From positions 19,942 to 83,941 of the forward strand of contig NZ_LMGK01000020.1 of assembly GCF_001427125.1 (NCBI RefSeq): 64,000 bases of DNA, given 5' to 3'. The first letter of the stretch is position 1. Every line of letters starts with the position of its first letter. The notes beneath the pieces are model-generated. The model saw only the letters and a program-made list of their open reading frames with translations, was not told the origin of the DNA and ran no database searches. This document shows positions 60,186 through 64,000 of this stretch, piece after piece. The DNA is from Pseudomonas sp. Root562 (GTDB taxonomy: Bacteria > Pseudomonadota > Gammaproteobacteria > Pseudomonadales > Pseudomonadaceae). Both the position numbers and the translations under genes were made by a program.

Positions 60186-60278
60186 CATCGCTGGCAAGCC
60201 AGCTCCCACAGGGATTTGTGAAATGATTGAGATTGTAGTGTCACTACATAACCTGTGGGAGCTGGCTTGCCAGCGATA
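60186..60278. repeat. REPIN (GTGGGAGC type)
   Basis: Left arm ATCGCTGGCAAGCCAGCTCCCACAGG; right arm complement CCTGTGGGAGCTGGCTTGCCAGCGAT (listed in parts: CTGGCAAGCCAGCTCCC and GGGAGCTGGCTTGCCAG). A second REPIN class, distinct from the GTAGGAGC class. Confidence 0.85.
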
Positions 60279-60359
60279 AGGTCCGCACAGGCGACATCGA
60301 CTTAGCCCCTGCGCCGATAAAGCTTTATCATGGCCGCAGTTTCGCTGATCGAGTCCGTC

Positions 60360-60752
60360 ATGAAGTTCGCAATCGCCGTGTTTTCCGCCGCCCATGCGCC
60401 CTCCTCGCGCCGCGCCTTGCTGTTCGCCCAAGCGGCGCTGGCCGGTGGGCACGAGATTGTCCGGCTGTTTTTCTACCAGGATGGCGTCCACAACGCGTCC
60501 GGCAGCGTAGTGACGCCGCAGGATGAGCAGGACTTGCCAAAACAATGGCGTGCTTTTGTCAGCGAGCAAAAACTCGATGGCGTGGTGTGCATCGCCGCCG
60601 CCCTGCGCCGGGGTGTGTTGAACGAGGAAGAAGCCAAACGCTATCAACGCGAAGCTGTCGCCGTCGGCGCACCGTGGGAATTGTCCGGCCTCGGCCAATT
60701 GCATGATGCGGTGCAAGACGCCGACCGCCTGATCTGTTTCGGAGGCGCCTGA
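60360..60752 (+). CDS. tusD: tRNA 2-thiouridine sulfurtransferase TusD
   Basis: The 130-residue protein belongs to the DsrE fold; it has MKFAIAVFSAAHAPSSRRALLFAQAALAGG and the LDGVVCIAAALRRGVL segment with the sulfur-carrier Cys. TusD with TusB and TusC forms a hexamer that accepts persulfide from TusA and passes it to TusE for s2U34 synthesis. Gene order here is tusD-tusC-tusB-tusE. ATG 60360 is chosen. Confidence 0.92.
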   Translation: MKFAIAVFSAAHAPSSRRALLFAQAALAGGHEIVRLFFYQDGVHNASGSVVTPQDEQDLPKQWRAFVSEQKLDGVVCIAAALRRGVLNEEEAKRYQREAVAVGAPWELSGLGQLHDAVQDADRLICFGGA

Positions 60753-60753
60753 C

Positions 60754-61116
60754 ATGGCCAAATCCTTGTTGATCATCAGCCGTCAGGCACCGTGGTCCGG
60801 CCCCGGTGCCCGGGAAGCGCTGGACATCGTGCTGGCCGGCGGCGCTTTCGATCTGCCGATCGGCTTGCTGTTTCTCGATGACGGCGTGTTCCAGCTCGCG
60901 ACGAAACAAGACGCCAAGGCTTTGCAACAGAAAGACTTGAGCGCCAACCTGCAGGCCTTGCCGATGTTCGGCGTTGAAGAACTGTTTGTCTGCGCCGACA
61001 GCACGGCGCAGCGCGGGCTGGACCCGAGCGCTCTATCGCTGAAAGAAGCCCGGGTGCTGGCTGCCAACGAAATCACCGCCCTTATTGACCGATACGACCA
61101 GGTGATCACTCTCTGA
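60754..61116 (+). CDS. tusC: TusC
   Basis: The 120-residue DsrE-family protein (SLLIISRQAPWSGPGAREALDIVLAG, FDLPIGLLFLDDGVFQL) is the TusC subunit of the TusBCD sulfur relay. It starts 1 bp after the tusD stop and overlaps tusB by one base. Confidence 0.92.
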   Translation: MAKSLLIISRQAPWSGPGAREALDIVLAGGAFDLPIGLLFLDDGVFQLATKQDAKALQQKDLSANLQALPMFGVEELFVCADSTAQRGLDPSALSLKEARVLAANEITALIDRYDQVITL

Positions 61117-61409
61117 TGTCGACTTTGCATGTGTTGTCTCATTCCCCTTTCGGCGACGAACGCCTGAACAGTTGCCTGCGGTTGATCGGCAGCAATGACG
61201 CACTGCTGCTGTCCGGCGACGCGGCCTATGCCTTGCAACCGGGCACCGCGCCGTTCACCACGCTGCATGCCCGCGGCCTGCAACTGTATGTCCTGGCCGA
61301 AGATGCCCAGGCCCGCGCCATCGACGTTCCGGATTGGGCCAATGCCATCGATTACCCGGCCTTCGTCGAACTGTCGCTGCGCCACGACAAGGTCAACAGT
61401 TGGCTATGA
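61116..61409 (+). CDS. tusB: TusB
   Basis: The 97-residue protein (STLHVLSHSPFGDERLNSCLRLIG, NDALLLSGDAAYAL) is the TusB subunit, smallest of the complex. Its stop overlaps the tusE start (ATGA). Confidence 0.9.
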   Translation: MSTLHVLSHSPFGDERLNSCLRLIGSNDALLLSGDAAYALQPGTAPFTTLHARGLQLYVLAEDAQARAIDVPDWANAIDYPAFVELSLRHDKVNSWL

Positions 61410-61741
61410 ATGCACTGACGGTCGGCGCACGCGCCATCGAATTGGACAAAGACGGTTTTCTGCTCGAACTGAGCGACTGGTCGGCTGAAGTCGCCTGTGC
61501 CCTGGCGGCTGCGGAAGACATCGAGCTGAGCGCCGAACACTGGGAAATCCTCGAACTGCTGCGCAGTTTCTACGCCGAATTCCAGCTGTCGCCCGCCACC
61601 CGCCCACTGATCAAATACACCGCATTGAAGCTCGGTCCGGAAAAAGGCAACAGCCTGCACCTGAACCGATTGTTCAAAGGCACCCCCGCCAAACTCGCCG
61701 CGAAACTGGCGGGCCTGCCCAAACCGACGAATTGCTTATGA
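61406..61741 (+). CDS. tusE: TusE (DsrC-type sulfur carrier)
   Basis: The 111-residue DsrC/TusE protein has the terminal Cys in KPTNCL and the family pattern LSAEHWEILELLRSFYAEFQLSPATRPLIKY. It takes sulfur from TusBCD and delivers it to MnmA. ATG 61406; the stop overlaps the trpD2 start (ATGA). Confidence 0.92.
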   Translation: MNALTVGARAIELDKDGFLLELSDWSAEVACALAAAEDIELSAEHWEILELLRSFYAEFQLSPATRPLIKYTALKLGPEKGNSLHLNRLFKGTPAKLAAKLAGLPKPTNCL

Positions 61742-62739
61742 CCGACTATCCAGCGCTGACCCTTGAAACACCTGCCGAGCACCCATTCGCCCAGTTCGTG
61801 CGGATTCTCGGCAAAGGCAAACGCGGCGCCCGCGACCTGACGCGCTCGGAAGCCCGCGAAGCCATGGGCATGGTGCTTGATGAGAAGGTCGAGGAAACCC
61901 AACTCGGCGCGTTCCTGATGCTGTTGCGGCATAAAGAAGAAAGCGCCGAGGAAATGGCCGGGTTCACCGAGGCTTTGCGCGAGCGCCTGCAAGCGCCGGC
62001 ATTGGCGGTGGATCTGGACTGGCCGACCTACGCCGGCAAAAAGCGCCATTTGCCATGGTATCTGTTGGCCGCCAAATGCCTTTCGCAGAACGGCGTGCGG
62101 ATTTTCATGCACGGTGGCGGCGCGCACACCGCGGGCCGGCTGTACAGCGAGCAATTGCTGGATGAGCTGCAGATTCCGTTGTGCCGCAACTGGCAGCAGG
62201 TCGGCACGGCTCTGGACAACGGTGGCCTGGCGTTCATGCCGCTGGTGGACTGGGCACCGCAACTGCAACGGATGATCGACCTGCGCAACACCCTCGGGCT
62301 GCGTTCGCCGATCCATTCGCTGGCGCGGATTCTCAATCCGCTGGGGGCCCGCTGCGGCTTGCAAAGTATCTTCCACCCCGGTTATCAAGCCGTGCATCGT
62401 GATGCCAGCGGTCTGCTCGGCGACACCGCCATCGTGGTCAAGGGAGACGGCGGCGAGATCGAGATCAACCCGGACGCCGACAGCCACTTGTACGGCACCA
62501 CCGGCGGCGCAAGCTGGGATGAGGAATGGCCGCAGCTGTCGAGCCAGCGTCACGTCAAACCTTCCAGTCTCGACCCTGCACACCTCAAGGCCGTATGGCG
62601 CGGCGATGTGGTCGACAGCTACCCGCAAATGGCCCTGATCGCGACCATGGCTTTGGCCTTGCGCGGCCTCGGCCAGAGTCGTGAACAAGCATTCGAAACG
62701 GCTGAAAAATACTGGAACGCCCGGGATAAATCGATTTAA
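61738..62739 (+). CDS. trpD2: TrpD2 (YbiB), glycosyltransferase-fold nucleic-acid-binding protein
   Basis: The 333-residue protein has the anthranilate phosphoribosyltransferase-like fold: ARDLTRSEAREAMGMVLDEKVEETQLGAFLMLLRHKEES, then KRHLPWYLLAAKCLSQNGVRIFMHGGG and RSPIHSLARILNPLGARC. TrpD2 proteins bind nucleic acid in other bacteria rather than acting in tryptophan synthesis. It is the fifth gene of the tus operon, coupled to tusE. Confidence 0.9.
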   Translation: MTDYPALTLETPAEHPFAQFVRILGKGKRGARDLTRSEAREAMGMVLDEKVEETQLGAFLMLLRHKEESAEEMAGFTEALRERLQAPALAVDLDWPTYAGKKRHLPWYLLAAKCLSQNGVRIFMHGGGAHTAGRLYSEQLLDELQIPLCRNWQQVGTALDNGGLAFMPLVDWAPQLQRMIDLRNTLGLRSPIHSLARILNPLGARCGLQSIFHPGYQAVHRDASGLLGDTAIVVKGDGGEIEINPDADSHLYGTTGGASWDEEWPQLSSQRHVKPSSLDPAHLKAVWRGDVVDSYPQMALIATMALALRGLGQSREQAFETAEKYWNARDKSI

Positions 62740-62829
62740 TCGATCATTGACGCCCGAACTTTGCGCTTTTTGTTCGAACTCATCGGCATAGACTCCTCTC
62801 CAACGCTTATCGGTTGAGGAGTCCTGGAC

Positions 62830-63831
62830 ATGGGTTTGTTAGTTGAAGGTCGCTGGCAAGACAAGTGGTATGAAAGCAGCAAGGACGGCGCGTTCCAACG
62901 TGAGCAGGCGCAACGTCGCAACTGGGTGACTGCCGACGGCCAGCCTGGCCCGAGCGGCGTCGGTGGCTTTGCCGCCGAGCCCGGGCGCTATCACCTGTAC
63001 GTTTCCCTCGCCTGTCCGTGGGCTCATCGCACGTTGATCCTGCGCAAACTCAAAGGCCTCGAAAACCTGATCGATGTGTCGGTGGTCAGTTGGCTGATGC
63101 TGGAAAACGGCTGGACGTTCGACAAGGCTCTGGGTTCGACCGGTGACAAGCTCGACGGCCTGACCTTCCTGCACCAGCGCTACACCGCCGATGCCGTCGA
63201 TTACAGCGGTCGCGTCACCGTGCCGGTGCTCTGGGACAAACAGCGTCAGCACATCGTCAACAATGAATCATCGGAAATCATCCGCATGTTCAATGGCGCC
63301 TTCGACGAGCTGACCGGCAATGACCTGGATTTTTACCCGGCACCGTTGCGCAGTGAGATCGACGCGCTTAACGAACGGATTTATCCGGCGGTGAACAACG
63401 GCGTGTACCGTGCAGGGTTCGCCACTTCTCAGCAGGCCTATGAACAGGCGTTCGACGAGTTGTTTGCCGAACTGGACCGACTGGAACAGTTGCTGGGCGC
63501 CAACCGCTATCTGGCCGGTGAGTACCTGACCGAGGCTGATATCCGCCTGTTCACCACGCTGATTCGTTTTGATGCGGTGTATTACGGCCACTTCAAGTGC
63601 AACCTGCAGCGCATTGCCGATTATCCGAACCTGTCGAACTGGTTGCGGGAGATTTATCAGTGGCCAGGAATCGCCGAGACGGTGGATTTCACCCACATCA
63701 AGAACCACTACTACGGCAGCCACAAGACCATCAATCCGACCGGGATCGTGCCCAAAGGCCCGGCGCAGGATTTCACAGCACCGCATGATCGCGAGCGGTT
63801 GAGCGGGAAAGGGGTTTGGCGCAAGGCCTGA
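62830..63831 (+). CDS. yqjG: Glutathionyl-hydroquinone reductase (YqjG/ECM4-type GST)
   Basis: The 333-residue protein has the omega-GST-like motif ACPWAHRTLILRKLKGLEN with catalytic Cys, NNESSEIIRMFN, and the C-terminal HFKCNLQRIADYPNLSNWLREIYQWPGIAETV. It reduces glutathionyl-hydroquinones. GAGGAG precedes the ATG. The last part of the gene (63754-63802) is repeated to its right at 63952-64000. Confidence 0.92.
   Translation: MGLLVEGRWQDKWYESSKDGAFQREQAQRRNWVTADGQPGPSGVGGFAAEPGRYHLYVSLACPWAHRTLILRKLKGLENLIDVSVVSWLMLENGWTFDKALGSTGDKLDGLTFLHQRYTADAVDYSGRVTVPVLWDKQRQHIVNNESSEIIRMFNGAFDELTGNDLDFYPAPLRSEIDALNERIYPAVNNGVYRAGFATSQQAYEQAFDELFAELDRLEQLLGANRYLAGEYLTEADIRLFTTLIRFDAVYYGHFKCNLQRIADYPNLSNWLREIYQWPGIAETVDFTHIKNHYYGSHKTINPTGIVPKGPAQDFTAPHDRERLSGKGVWRKA
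63754..63802 (+). repeat. 49-bp direct duplication: yqjG 3' segment
   Basis: The 49 bp at 63754-63802 (AAAGGCCCGGCGCAGGATTT start) are identical to 63952-64000, offset by 198 bp. The copy at the edge of the window may continue further. It repeats the codons for the PAQDF... end of YqjG. Confidence 0.95.
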
Positions 63832-63838
63832 GATTCAG

Positions 63839-63951
63839 ATCGTTCCCACGCTCGCGTGGGAACGCCGCCGGGGACGCTCCGCGTTTCGCTTCTGGAGGTG
63901 ACGCAGAGCGTCACTGGATGCATTCCCACGCAGAGCGTGGGAACGATCCAA
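63839..63951. repeat. Inverted repeat of the GTTCCCACGC family
   Basis: GATCGTTCCCACGCTCGCG and CGCAGAGCGTGGGAACGATC flank a core with GACGCTCCGCGT and ACGCAGAGCGTC. It is the same family as 43583-43717. It sits between yqjG and the duplicated fragment. Confidence 0.85.
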
Positions 63952-64000
63952 AAAGGCCCGGCGCAGGATTTCACAGCACCGCATGATCGCGAGCGGTTGA

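Noticed and set aside
59439..60776. 445-residue minus-strand open frame across the DUF1275 gene and tusD
   Set aside because: Antisense to two recognised genes and crosses a REPIN; not a gene.

Overview
The window is GC-rich chromosomal DNA from a Pseudomonas, most likely of the P. fluorescens group. The signs are Pseudomonas-type gene content (aruFG, hglS, tusDCBE-trpD2, sdsA, an mnxG-type oxidase), the codon bias, and many intergenic REPIN repeats built on the GTAGGAGC...GCTCCTAC and GTGGGAGC...GCTCCCAC palindromes. I saw no rRNA, tRNA, prophage, insertion sequence or CRISPR array.

Positions 1-16.5 kb form one functional island built around a giant multicopper oxidase of the MnxG family (manganese(II) oxidation). 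Reading leftward, the mnxG operon holds mnxG, a YVTN beta-propeller protein, two SCO/SenC copper-handling proteins, a cytochrome c/periplasmic-binding-protein fusion and a parvulin foldase. Left of it lie a receiver-only response regulator and the 5' part of gspE. Right of it lie a lytic transglycosylase and the divergent gspG-gspF pair, then a secreted Gly/His-rich repeat protein. So a type II secretion machine is split around the oxidase operon that it probably serves. Both mnxG and the regulator-gspE unit have a sigma-54 (-24/-12) promoter with the same TGGCATG element. About 70-130 bp upstream of each lies a CCCC-N6-GGGGAA palindrome cluster (three good copies in all). This is the most interesting signal in the window: a candidate enhancer code that ties oxidase synthesis to its secretion ATPase.

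16.5-32 kb is accessory metabolism. It holds a LysR/YcaC/amidohydrolase/ABM-domain cluster; cobF with an unusual histidine phosphatase; an aruF-aruG pair detached from any aru operon; oxaloacetate decarboxylase; a MASE2-GGDEF diguanylate cyclase; a Baeyer-Villiger monooxygenase with an alpha/beta hydrolase; hglS (2-oxoadipate to 2-hydroxyglutarate); and a DJ-1/PfpI protein. 32-38.5 kb has an orphan Hcp-like protein, a small periplasmic protein, two tiny hydrophilic proteins and an AttEFGH-like ABC export operon.

38.5-48.2 kb carries an SdsA-type alkylsulfatase, a DUF1302-DUF1329-DUF1254-DUF1254 operon, a small cytochrome c and a secreted 13-residue-repeat protein. 48.2-60.3 kb is a mixed set: SDR/LysR/NIPSNAP, GNAT acetyltransferases, DdpX-like dipeptidase with an L,D-transpeptidase, sterol desaturase, isochorismatase, ggt, ogt, hemerythrin and small proteins. 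60.3-64 kb is the tRNA 2-thiouridine sulfur relay (tusDCBE) with trpD2, then a glutathionyl-hydroquinone reductase. The 3' end of that last gene is partly duplicated at the right edge of the window.
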